Below, piece by piece: positions 1-8,736 of a stretch of DNA of 64,000 nucleotides. Source of the stretch: Pseudoalteromonas byunsanensis (GTDB taxonomy: Bacteria; Pseudomonadota; Gammaproteobacteria; Enterobacterales; Alteromonadaceae). The notes under the pieces were generated by a model. That model was not told where the DNA came from and did no database searches. It was given only the letters and a program-made list of their open reading frames with translations. Position 1 is the stretch's first letter, and each line of letters opens with the position of its first letter. Location of the stretch: the NCBI RefSeq assembly GCF_001854475.1, contig NZ_MNAN01000034.1, positions 259,698-323,697 on the forward strand, read 5' to 3'. A program made the translations under genes and the position numbers.

Positions 1-1
1 G

Positions 2-2404
2 CAAGGACTTTTAGAGATTGCGCAAGTGCCATTAAAAAGTATTGATGGCACCGTTATTACTGTATCTGATGTTGCAAGCATTCAATTAGGAAGCGAAATT
101 CGCCAAGGTGCCGTCACCATGACACGCCGTGACGCACAAGGTAACGTCGAACAATTAGGTGAAGTTGTAACAGGCATTGTACTCAAGCGTATTGGGGCCA
201 ACACTAAAGCGACCATTGATGGGATCAATAACAGGCTTGATGTTATTCAACGAGCTTTACCAGATGGCGTCCGATTGACTCCATTTTATGATCAAGCTGA
301 CTTAGTTCAAAAGGCGCTCAGTACCGTTGTGAAGGCTCTCTTACTTGCTCTGATACTCATTATCGTTATCCTTTGCCTATTTTTAATGAGTCTACGTGCC
401 ACTTTGTTAGTTCTTATTTCTATTCCCGTTGCTATCGCTTTAGCACTCATGTGTATGGCATGGTTTGGTTTGTCAGCTAACCTAATGTCATTGGGAGGTA
501 TTGCGATTGCCATTGGTATGCTAGTCGATGGCTCCGTTGTGATGGTAGAGAACATGGTTAAACGGCTCAATCAACACACTTCAAAAACTAATAGTGAAGT
601 CATTAGGCAGGCAGGTAAAGAAGTAGCCCGACCAGTGTTTTTCGCAGCGCTAATTATTTTGCTAGTGTTTACCCCTTTGTTTAGTTTTGAAGGTGTTGAA
701 GCTAAGCTTTTTCAACCTATGGCCATCAGTATTATTCTATCCGTTGTTAGCGCTATTTTTGTCGCTATTATTATTGTCCCCGCCTTAGCAAGTTATCTAT
801 TCAAATATCCAGTCAGTAATAGAAAAAGCATCATTCTTGCCCCATTGGACAAAGGCTATCAATACCTACTTAGCAAAGCGATGCAACGGCGTGGCCTTGT
901 TGTTGGTAGTGCTATTGTGTTGTTTTGCGCAGCCTTATTTACACTACCAAAAATAGGAACCGAATTTGTGCCCGAACTTGAAGAAGGCACGATTAATCTG
1001 AGAGTGACTCTAGCCCCTTCAGCGAGTTTACAAACAGCGCTTGATGTCGCGCCTGTGCTAGAACAAAAATTGATGTCTTTCCCCGAGGTTACTTACGCAT
1101 TGAGCCGCATAGGTAGACCTGAGTTGGGCGGAGATCCTGAGCCCGTCAATAATATCGAAATTTACATAGGTCTAAAACCTAAACAACAATGGCAAAGCGC
1201 TTCAAGTCGACTTGAATTGCAAAGCCTGATGGCCGAAAAGCTAGAAGAGTACCCTGGCTTACTCTTTAATTTCTCTCAGCCAATTGCGACCCGAGTAGAT
1301 GAACTTCTATCTGGGGTAAAAGCCCAACTAGCTATAAAAGTATTTGGCCCACAGTTAGATGTTCTGACGCAAAAAGGTCAACAAATTGAAGAGCTAGTAA
1401 AAACGATAGACGGCGCAACTGATGTCGCGCTTGAGCAGATAGTTGGGGAAACACAATTGGTTGTTACCCCCAATCGCCAACAACTCTCTCGTTATGGGTT
1501 ATCAGTTTCACAAATAATGGATGTAGTACAAGACGGACTAGGTGGCAGCTTGGCAGGACAAGTCATCGATGGCAATGAGCGCTATGACATATACGTGCGC
1601 CTTGACCAGTCTTTTAGGCAAGACGTCGCGACAATAAAGTCGTTAAGGCTATTAGCAGCCAATGGCGCATGGGTAAAACTGGCGGATGTTGCTGACGTAA
1701 GTATGCAATCTGGCCCCCCGCTGGTGCGCAGAGAAGACGTGCAACGCACCGTGGTGATCCAAGCCAATGTTCAAGGCCGAGATATGGGGAGTGTTGTAGA
1801 GCAAATCAAAACGAATATTGATACCATGATCGATTTACCTTCCGGCTATTCTGTCGTCATTGGTGGTCAATTTGAAAGCCAACAACGGGCCCAACAAAGA
1901 CTTAGTGTCGTAGTACCGCTGGCACTCGCATTAATAGCACTATTATTATATTTCGCTTTCTCTTCAGTAGGTCAAGCTATGCTCATTCTGTTGAATGTGC
2001 CGCTGGCTATTATAGGAGGGGTCTTTACGCTGTACATCAGTGGGCAATATCTCTCGGTTCCCAGCTCAGTGGGTTTTATCACCTTGTTTGGCGTAGCCGT
2101 GTTAAATGGAGTGGTCATGGTTGAGAGTATCAATCAAGGAATACGAACGGGGCAAACTGAGTCTCGCGCTATCTTTAATGGTGCAACATCGCGACTAAGA
2201 CCGGTACTGATGACCGCCCTAACTTCTGCATTTGGGTTAATACCAATGCTGCTGGCAAATGGCGTCGGCGCAGAAATCCAAAAGCCACTGGCCAGCGTCG
2301 TAGTTGGTGGCTTAGTGAGCTCTACGTGCCTCACACTTTTTGTGCTTCCCGTGCTATATAGCCGATTTTCAAGGCATCGATATACTCATTTAAAGCATGC
2401 TTAA
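2..2404 (+). CDS. RND heavy-metal efflux pump (CusA/CzcA family), 5' end outside window
   Basis: Inner-membrane proton-driven pump subunit of a tripartite efflux system, probably for metal cations. The frame is open from base 2, so the gene starts left of the window; a GTG at 26 is an internal codon, not a start. About 800 residues are visible of a family usually near 1040. Seen: the transmembrane block with GMLVDGSVVMVEN, characteristic of the heavy-metal RND subfamily, then a large periplasmic domain and a second block of hydrophobic segments near the C-terminus (VPLALALIALLLYFAF onward). The membrane-fusion partner and outer-membrane channel would be expected upstream. Family call is firm; the transported metal (Cu/Ag versus Co/Zn/Cd) cannot be decided from this part. 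Confidence 0.9.
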   Translation, partial: QGLLEIAQVPLKSIDGTVITVSDVASIQLGSEIRQGAVTMTRRDAQGNVEQLGEVVTGIVLKRIGANTKATIDGINNRLDVIQRALPDGVRLTPFYDQADLVQKALSTVVKALLLALILIIVILCLFLMSLRATLLVLISIPVAIALALMCMAWFGLSANLMSLGGIAIAIGMLVDGSVVMVENMVKRLNQHTSKTNSEVIRQAGKEVARPVFFAALIILLVFTPLFSFEGVEAKLFQPMAISIILSVVSAIFVAIIIVPALASYLFKYPVSNRKSIILAPLDKGYQYLLSKAMQRRGLVVGSAIVLFCAALFTLPKIGTEFVPELEEGTINLRVTLAPSASLQTALDVAPVLEQKLMSFPEVTYALSRIGRPELGGDPEPVNNIEIYIGLKPKQQWQSASSRLELQSLMAEKLEEYPGLLFNFSQPIATRVDELLSGVKAQLAIKVFGPQLDVLTQKGQQIEELVKTIDGATDVALEQIVGETQLVVTPNRQQLSRYGLSVSQIMDVVQDGLGGSLAGQVIDGNERYDIYVRLDQSFRQDVATIKSLRLLAANGAWVKLADVADVSMQSGPPLVRREDVQRTVVIQANVQGRDMGSVVEQIKTNIDTMIDLPSGYSVVIGGQFESQQRAQQRLSVVVPLALALIALLLYFAFSSVGQAMLILLNVPLAIIGGVFTLYISGQYLSVPSSVGFITLFGVAVLNGVVMVESINQGIRTGQTESRAIFNGATSRLRPVLMTALTSAFGLIPMLLANGVGAEIQKPLASVVVGGLVSSTCLTLFVLPVLYSRFSRHRYTHLKHA

Positions 2405-2542
2405 CTCACCAACAAGGCCTTGAGATGCATCAGCGCTCAAGGCCAAACGCCGAAACTAAGATAATCCATATAATGATACAAAAATGAACTGTAATGCGAA
2501 TTATAATCAATTTTTAACCATATGATTTTTATGGGTTTTTCA

Positions 2543-2570
2543 TTGACAGCGCTATTCATTTAGATAAACT
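2543..2570 (+). promoter_or_regulatory. Candidate sigma70 promoter for the bacterioferritin operon
   Basis: A perfect -35 TTGACA lies at 2543-2548. After a 16-base spacer comes a weaker -10, TAAACT, at 2565-2570. It sits about 30 bases before the first bacterioferritin start codon, leaving a short leader with a purine-rich ribosome site (TAGGCGGA). Confidence 0.45.
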
Positions 2571-2600
2571 GGCCGCAATTAATCTTTTTTAGGCGGACGT

Positions 2601-3071
2601 ATGAAAGGTAAGCAAAGAGTTATTGATGCATTTAATGCACTTTTAGCAAACGAATTGGCAGCTATTGATCAGTATTTCATCCATTCACGCATGTATGACG
2701 ATTGGGGCTTGAACAAGCTATATGAACGTTTAAACCATGAAATGGAAGAAGAAACCACCCATGCAGACTGGTTAATAAAACGCATTCTATTTTTAGAAGG
2801 TGTGCCTAATATGACCAAGCGTCGAGACCTACTAATCGGTCATGACGTACGCTCCATGATGCAAAACGACCTAACTCTTGAGTTAGAAGTGGTCGAAAGC
2901 GTTAAAGAAGCCATTGCTATTTGTGAGCAAGAGCAGGACTATCAGTCAAGAGAAACACTTGAAAAGCTACTATTTGATACCGAAGAAGATCATGTTTATT
3001 GGCTTGAACAACAACTGGGTCTAATGGATAAAATTGGTATCCAGAATTACATTCAATCTCAAATAGGTTAG
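2601..3071 (+). CDS. bfr: Bacterioferritin subunit with ferroxidase centre, no haem ligand
   Basis: Iron-storage ferritin subunit of 156 aa that oxidises Fe2+ and builds the 24-mer cage. In E. coli Bfr numbering the di-iron ligands are all present: E18, E51, H54, E94, and E/H in the TEEDH motif near residues 128-131 (one residue longer than E. coli). Position 52, the Met that axially ligates haem between subunits, is Thr here. It is followed after 8 bases by a second bfr gene with the opposite pattern, so this looks like the ferroxidase (alpha-type) member of a heteropolymeric bacterioferritin. The start has a good upstream purine tract and matches the family N-terminus MKG. Confidence 0.93.
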   Translation: MKGKQRVIDAFNALLANELAAIDQYFIHSRMYDDWGLNKLYERLNHEMEEETTHADWLIKRILFLEGVPNMTKRRDLLIGHDVRSMMQNDLTLELEVVESVKEAIAICEQEQDYQSRETLEKLLFDTEEDHVYWLEQQLGLMDKIGIQNYIQSQIG

Positions 3072-3079
3072 GAGCCGAT

Positions 3080-3544
3080 ATGAAAGGGAACAAAGAAGTC
3101 ATCACGGCACTAAATGCTGTACTTGCAAATGAATTAGTTGGCATCAATCAGTATTTTTTACATGCGCGTATGTTTAAAGACTTTGGTTTCACGGCGTTAG
3201 ACAAGGCTGACTACAAAACCTCTATTCAAAAAATGAAAAATGCGGATCGCTTGATCGAACGTATCTTATTTTTAGAAGGATTACCTAACCTGCAAAGTCT
3301 GGGTCGTTTACGCATAGGTGAGACTTGTGAAGAAATGATCGCAGCAAATATGGAATTTGAACAGCTGTCATTAGTTGATTTGAAAAACGCTATTGAGCTT
3401 GCAGAGCAAAAGCGTGACTATATTTCACGTGAAGCACTCGATGTTATTCTAAATGAGCAAGAAGAACAGATCGACTGGTTAGAGACTCAACAAAGTCTTA
3501 TTAAAACAATGGGTATTGAGAACTACCTACAATCACAGATGTAA
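3080..3544 (+). CDS. bfr: Bacterioferritin subunit with haem ligand, degenerate ferroxidase centre
   Basis: Second bacterioferritin subunit, 154 aa, eight bases after the first with its own site AGGAG. The haem-ligating Met52 is kept (sequence IQKMKNAD), but the ferroxidase ligands are mostly lost by alignment to E. coli Bfr: position 51 is Lys, 54 is Asn, 127 is Gln and 130 is Gln; E18 and E94 remain. It should therefore bind haem and support electron transfer out of the core, with its partner supplying iron oxidation. A terminator follows directly, so the two genes form a closed bicistronic operon. Confidence 0.93.
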   Translation: MKGNKEVITALNAVLANELVGINQYFLHARMFKDFGFTALDKADYKTSIQKMKNADRLIERILFLEGLPNLQSLGRLRIGETCEEMIAANMEFEQLSLVDLKNAIELAEQKRDYISREALDVILNEQEEQIDWLETQQSLIKTMGIENYLQSQM

Positions 3545-3555
3545 CTATCAGTCGT

Positions 3556-3583
3556 AAAAAAAGGGCCGAATGGCCCTTTTTTT
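3556..3583. terminator. Bidirectional intrinsic terminator between bfr pair and bfd
   Basis: GGGCC-GAAT-GGCCC hairpin flanked by an A-run on the left and a T-run on the right. It serves the bfr operon on + and the convergent bfd gene on -. Confidence 0.88.
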
Positions 3584-3605
3584 ATAAAAAACTTATGCTA
3601 CTGAG

Positions 3606-3800
3606 TTATGCAACCTGATCTGTAATATCTACGATTTCAATGAGCTTTTCGTTTAAAATCTTCTTGGTACAGTTGGTGCACTTACCGCACTGAGTACCCA
3701 CACCAAGCTCTTTGCTTAATTCACGCATGCTGGTTGCTCCATCATCAATCGCCTGAGCAATCTTTTTATCTGTTACACCATGACAAATGCAGATATACAT
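3606..3800 (-). CDS. bfd: Bacterioferritin-associated ferredoxin Bfd
   Basis: 64-aa [2Fe-2S] protein that donates electrons to the bacterioferritin haem to mobilise stored iron. The four cluster cysteines appear as CIC near the N-terminus (C4, C6) and CGKC near residues 38-41, in the usual Bfd spacing, with the short helical BFD fold between. The gene is convergent with the bfr pair, which encodes its partner, rather than co-transcribed. A Fur-like box lies about 85 bases upstream, consistent with known iron-starvation induction of bfd while bfr is controlled separately. Confidence 0.93.
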   Translation of the reverse strand: MYICICHGVTDKKIAQAIDDGATSMRELSKELGVGTQCGKCTNCTKKILNEKLIEIVDITDQVA

Positions 3801-3882
3801 GAATACAAACCAATCTCAATAACATTAACTGCTGATGAGTTTAATCTAAACACAAATAGTTATCAACTACAAAAAACTAAAA

Positions 3883-3901
3883 AATGATAATTATTGTTAT
3901 T
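3883..3901 (-). promoter_or_regulatory. Candidate Fur box upstream of bfd
   Basis: Bases 3885-3899 read TGATAAT-T-ATTGTTA. The left half matches the 7-1-7 Fur consensus TGATAATnATTATCA exactly and the right half matches 5 of 7. It lies about 85 bases upstream of the bfd start, where an iron-responsive operator would be expected. Confidence 0.5.
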
Positions 3902-4226
3902 TAGCTTTCTGGTAGAGTCTATCAAGTAAATATCTCAATTACGCTCAAACCTTTTAACTTCTCCATAATTCTCATGTGATTAGTGAGAAAGTAGGCTAAA
4001 GTTTGAATATAGAAGCAGTGAAGATGTATGTTGGCATGGAGAGTCATGTTAATATTGCAAGCTTGTAGTCATAAACATAAATATTGTGTTAAATTAACGG
4101 TTTGAACCCTCGGTTTGACCAAATGGATTTACCTACATGCAAACAATGCTAAAGCAAAACCTAGCATATGCTTGAGTAGTCAGGAGACAGTTATACTTAA
4201 ACAATTTTAATTCAAAGGCTTTATTC
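3902..4226. other. Intergenic region, no gene seen
   Basis: AT-rich region between bfd and the next + gene. Both strands have frequent stops and no convincing RNA structure. It probably holds the promoters of the two divergent genes. Confidence 0.6.
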
Positions 4227-7200
4227 ATGTATCGTTGCTTTGCGCTAATCTTACTCCTGTGCTTTACAGCCGTGCTGCAAAGTAAAGCTTTTGCGCAAAA
4301 TGCTGGTAATACGATCAACCGCCTCTCTACAGAGGAAGGACTATCCCAAGCCAGTATCAGCGGTATTGTACAAGACAAGCATGGCTACGTTTGGGTTGCT
4401 ACACATCTAGGCTTAAACCGATATGACGGTAACAGTATCACTCTACTGAAGAGCCAATTTAATCTAGCCACAAAACACATTTCCTACATCACTCTTATTG
4501 ACCCAGATTTACTACTGGTATCAACAGCCTTCAGTGGTGCGTATCTAATCAACATCAATACGTTACAAGTTGAACAAGTTTATTCAGGAAGGTTAATTAC
4601 CAATTCCAATGCCTTTTCGGAAATAACCTCAGCATTCAAAATAGGTAATATGCTATATGCTGGTATAGACAACTTTTTGTATAAGATTGATTTAAACAGC
4701 AAACGCTCCACTTTAGTAACAAGCTTTGAGAAGCACAGTTATATTCGTGCATTGTTACGACTTGATAAACTTTTACTTATAGGCACCAACCAAGGATTTT
4801 TTACCTTCAACTTTGAATCTGGGCAACTTACAGAGCAACAATTTTTATCTGCTCAACAAAGAAATAGCCTTAATAGCAATGTTAAATTACTAAAGATCGA
4901 TCCCGCTATCGGATTACTCATTGGTACCGTGCAAGGGTTATATAGCATCCCTATAAATAGTAAAACACTACAGCTAGAATCAGCCTATACCTTAGTTCCA
5001 GAGCTCAATATTTGGGATCACGTAATTACACCGTATGGCGAACTTATAGCAACTGAACGAGGGGTCTATACCGTTGACAGGAAACGTCAGTCTGCCAGTA
5101 AACTTCTGTCATTGAAGGACAGTAAGTTCGCACTTGCGCAAAGCAATGTTATCGATTTGATGTTTGATACATATGGCAACATATGGATGGCAACGCTTAA
5201 TCAAGGTGCCTATTATTGGCCATTAACATCCCTTCGTTTCAAAACCTTAAAAGCAGAGAATAGAGATTTCACCAACCATAACATTTGGTCTATTTACGAA
5301 CAGAGTGAAAACGAGATCTGGGTAGGCACCGACAATGGCTTACTCATGTTCAACGGGTTGCAAGATACAACCCCCAAACACTATTACAAAAATACTGACC
5401 CTAAAGCTGCCTATGCAACCAATGCAATATACAAAATCATCGCTTTTAATCATATTGACAACAACGTTCTGTTTGTAGAAACCCTGTCGGGCCTACGCCA
5501 GCTAAACAAAACCGAAGATAGTATAGACTTACCACCCGTTAAGTCAGACCAGAAAAACCCCTTTTTAAATCTAAACTGGGGCGCTGCGGTGGTCAGTAAA
5601 AATGAAATTGCATTCATAACCAGCGAAGGCTTTTATGTATATGATGCACTTAATAAAAGCGTACGACCCTTAGTCAATCTCTCACAGCAATTAGAAGTAG
5701 ATAGCGCCTACAAGTTTCTCCCCCCATTACCATCGCGTAAAGGTGAATACTTACTCAGTACAGAGCGCAACTTGGTCAGCTATAATGAACACAGTAAGGA
5801 GCTGACAACCATTTATGAGTTCGACAAACAGGACGCTGAGAGATTTTCCGTTATTGATCATTGGGTCTACACCGAAGATGGTACACTTTGGCTAGCCAGT
5901 TCTGTTGATGGGGTAATAGCGCTTGACGAGCAAAGCTTAACCCTCAAATACACACTAAAAATCGCGGAAGGTTCAGAGCCTCAGCCCGCTTATCAGCTTA
6001 TCCCTGATAACTTTGGCTATTTGTGGATAAGCAGCCAGTCAGGCTTATTTCGACTCAACATCAGCAATCGGCAATTGCAAAAATTTGATGCTACTCATGG
6101 TTTACCGAACAGTGAGTTTAACGCTGGAGCCAGTACAACCTTGGAATCAGGAGTATTGGCATTTGGTACCATCAATGGCGTGGTTTGGTTTTCTCCAGCT
6201 GACTTTCTTGAAAACAATACATCAAGAACTGAATTGGCGATAACAGACATCAGCCTAATGTCTCGAAGCATCGACTTCTATCCTATTTTTCTCGATGCTC
6301 AGCCACTAGTCCTCAATCATGATGACTTGGGCTTAAAGATTATGTTTAGCAATTTCGACTTTTCTAATCAGATCATTTACAAGTACCGCGCCAAGTTAAC
6401 TGGCCCTACTTCGATTGAATTTAATAATTTGAATTCTAATTACCTATTTTTCAACCACTTACAACCTGGAGAATATACCTTACTTATTGAGCAGCTCGCA
6501 CTTGGTAATCAGCAAGTGAATGATGCAATCGCACTGTCATTTAAAGTTGAACACTCGTTGTTTAACTCACCACTTGCTTGGACCATCTATATCCTATCAG
6601 TGCTTAGTGTAGTCCTGCTGTGGCTCAAACAAAACAGTAAAAAACAACGGACTATCAAAAGAGCACTAAGTGAAATGACCATCAGTAAACAACAAACTGA
6701 AATGGCACTAAATACTACTCGAAGTGGTATATGGCAGGTAAACCTGATCTCTAAAACCGTTAAACAGCGCAGAAATTCTGATTGCTTACCCATCCCTTCT
6801 GGCACAGAAGTGGCAATACTTAATGATTACTTCGAACGTATTCACCCAGATGACAGAGAGCATGTGCAACGAGTTTGGAAGCAATTTATCTCTTCACCAA
6901 CAGATATACAGTTATCTTTAACCTATCGAGTAAGGGGGCTCGAAGAACCTTGGCTTTGGTATCACGACATTGGTCAGGTACAGAGCTTTGACGAGAAAGG
7001 CAAGGTTAAAGATATCATGGGAATTTATACCAATATCACCGAGCAAAAGGCGACGGATTTAAGAGCGACTATTCTTGGTGAAGCCTTTAGTCAGGTCAGT
7101 GACTGGATCCTAATTTTAGATGCTGACTTACAACCCTTATCAGTGAATGCGAGCTTTTGTCACGCCTTTGAACTAGACGAAAACAACGCGGTAAAAGCCC

Positions 7201-8729
7201 TTTCTTTCAAAAGGTTTACTAAAGTGGTTGGTTATAAAAAGCTCAACAGCTTACTCAAACGCATTCAAAGGCTCGGTCCAAACCAGCATATCAGACAAGA
7301 GCTGACTGTTAAAACATCGCACCAGGTTGCACATCCTATCCACCTGAGCATTAATGCTATTTCTAAAGATAATCGTCAGATTGAGCACTATGTTATTGTC
7401 ATTTCAGATCTTACCGAGCAAAAGCAAGCTGAAAGCGAGTTACGTTATCTGGCCAATTTTGATGCGCTTACCAAACTGCCTAATCGTAACCTTATGCTAC
7501 AGCACATCGAGTTCGCCTTACATAATGCTCAATCATCAGAGCGCAACTGTGCTTTGCTATTTATTGATTTAGACAAGTTCAAACCTATTAACGATGCCTA
7601 CGGACACCATACGGGAGATCAACTGTTAATCAAGATCACTGAACGGATCAGTAGAATTCTTCCTGGTAACTGTGTGTTAGGGCGACAAAGTGGTGATGAA
7701 TTTATTGTTTTAGTTAAAGATGTTCGCTCTCCCCACAAACTGAGCGAGCTTGCAACCAAATTACTTGAATGCCTGCCCAAAAAAATTGAGATAGGCGGCA
7801 TTACGATGAGTATCTCAGCAAGTATTGGTGTTGCAATGTATCCTTTTGACGCACAAACACCAGAAATGCTGATCCGTAACGCAGATATTGCGATGATACA
7901 TGCAAAACAAGCGGGCAGAAACGGATTTAAGTTTTTCACAACTCAAATGAATACCCAGTTCTCGCGTAAATTGACTTTGGAAAACGCGCTAAAAACAGCG
8001 TACCGAGATGAACAAATATATAACCATTACCAACCTATCGTAAATATCATTAGTGGCCGAGTCGTAGGGGTTGAGCTGCTAATGCGTTGGCAATATGAAG
8101 GTGAAAACGTTTCACCGATTGATTTTATTCCTATTTCAGAAGAGGTTGGCTTAATAGAGTTAATGACAGAGCAGGCGCTCAAACGAGCATTACGAGAACT
8201 ACATGAGTTTATAGAAAGTGACAGTGAGTTTTACCTGTCGTTAAATCTCTCTGCCGTGCATATTCTTAAGTCCGACATTGCTCAAAACTTGGTCAACATT
8301 CTTCATTCTTTTAATTTAAGTACCAGTGTGTTGCGACTAGAAATCACTGAAAGCTCACTCATGGAAGATACCGATAAAGCCAAACGTTCACTCACATCGC
8401 TCAAAAGTGCAGGGTTTGTTTTGTTACTGGACGACTTTGGCACAGGCTATTCATCTTTAACCTACCTCAATCAGTTTCCAATTGATATTATCAAGATTGA
8501 TCAGGGGTTTGTCAGGAAAATGGATAGTCTAAACAGCAATAAATCTATTATACGAACCATTTACTTACTCGCTGAAAGTTTACAAATGTCATGTATTGCT
8601 GAAGGTGTGGAAAATACGGAACAACTAGCATTTCTAAAAGAGCTGGGTTGCTACTATATGCAAGGCTATTATTTTTCAAAACCAGTTAACGCCGAAGATT
8701 TAGCTAAGATTATGGAGCAAAAACTATAG
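4227..8729 (+). CDS. Membrane propeller-sensor protein with PAS, GGDEF and EAL domains
   Basis: 1500-aa c-di-GMP signalling protein. The N-terminus is a signal peptide ending near AFA. It is followed by two seven-bladed-propeller-like reg_prop repeats (recurrent GLSQASI..., GYVWVAT, GNIWMAT, GYLWISS motifs) in the periplasm, a Y_Y_Y-type beta domain (residues about 690-780), one transmembrane segment (about 785-800), two PAS domains, GGDEF (about 1080-1240) and EAL (about 1245-1500). The cyclase signature reads SGDEF rather than GGDEF, which many active enzymes tolerate. The EAL signature reads ELL, with DDFGTGYSS and EGVEN intact, so phosphodiesterase activity is likely. The propeller part probably senses an external, possibly carbohydrate, ligand; that is inference from the family. 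Confidence 0.9.
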   Translation: MYRCFALILLLCFTAVLQSKAFAQNAGNTINRLSTEEGLSQASISGIVQDKHGYVWVATHLGLNRYDGNSITLLKSQFNLATKHISYITLIDPDLLLVSTAFSGAYLININTLQVEQVYSGRLITNSNAFSEITSAFKIGNMLYAGIDNFLYKIDLNSKRSTLVTSFEKHSYIRALLRLDKLLLIGTNQGFFTFNFESGQLTEQQFLSAQQRNSLNSNVKLLKIDPAIGLLIGTVQGLYSIPINSKTLQLESAYTLVPELNIWDHVITPYGELIATERGVYTVDRKRQSASKLLSLKDSKFALAQSNVIDLMFDTYGNIWMATLNQGAYYWPLTSLRFKTLKAENRDFTNHNIWSIYEQSENEIWVGTDNGLLMFNGLQDTTPKHYYKNTDPKAAYATNAIYKIIAFNHIDNNVLFVETLSGLRQLNKTEDSIDLPPVKSDQKNPFLNLNWGAAVVSKNEIAFITSEGFYVYDALNKSVRPLVNLSQQLEVDSAYKFLPPLPSRKGEYLLSTERNLVSYNEHSKELTTIYEFDKQDAERFSVIDHWVYTEDGTLWLASSVDGVIALDEQSLTLKYTLKIAEGSEPQPAYQLIPDNFGYLWISSQSGLFRLNISNRQLQKFDATHGLPNSEFNAGASTTLESGVLAFGTINGVVWFSPADFLENNTSRTELAITDISLMSRSIDFYPIFLDAQPLVLNHDDLGLKIMFSNFDFSNQIIYKYRAKLTGPTSIEFNNLNSNYLFFNHLQPGEYTLLIEQLALGNQQVNDAIALSFKVEHSLFNSPLAWTIYILSVLSVVLLWLKQNSKKQRTIKRALSEMTISKQQTEMALNTTRSGIWQVNLISKTVKQRRNSDCLPIPSGTEVAILNDYFERIHPDDREHVQRVWKQFISSPTDIQLSLTYRVRGLEEPWLWYHDIGQVQSFDEKGKVKDIMGIYTNITEQKATDLRATILGEAFSQVSDWILILDADLQPLSVNASFCHAFELDENNAVKALSFKRFTKVVGYKKLNSLLKRIQRLGPNQHIRQELTVKTSHQVAHPIHLSINAISKDNRQIEHYVIVISDLTEQKQAESELRYLANFDALTKLPNRNLMLQHIEFALHNAQSSERNCALLFIDLDKFKPINDAYGHHTGDQLLIKITERISRILPGNCVLGRQSGDEFIVLVKDVRSPHKLSELATKLLECLPKKIEIGGITMSISASIGVAMYPFDAQTPEMLIRNADIAMIHAKQAGRNGFKFFTTQMNTQFSRKLTLENALKTAYRDEQIYNHYQPIVNIISGRVVGVELLMRWQYEGENVSPIDFIPISEEVGLIELMTEQALKRALRELHEFIESDSEFYLSLNLSAVHILKSDIAQNLVNILHSFNLSTSVLRLEITESSLMEDTDKAKRSLTSLKSAGFVLLLDDFGTGYSSLTYLNQFPIDIIKIDQGFVRKMDSLNSNKSIIRTIYLLAESLQMSCIAEGVENTEQLAFLKELGCYYMQGYYFSKPVNAEDLAKIMEQKL

Positions 8730-8736
8730 CGTTTAA

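Noticed and set aside
26-28. GTG as start codon of the RND pump gene
   Set aside because: The frame is open upstream to the window edge and family alignment needs several hundred more N-terminal residues.
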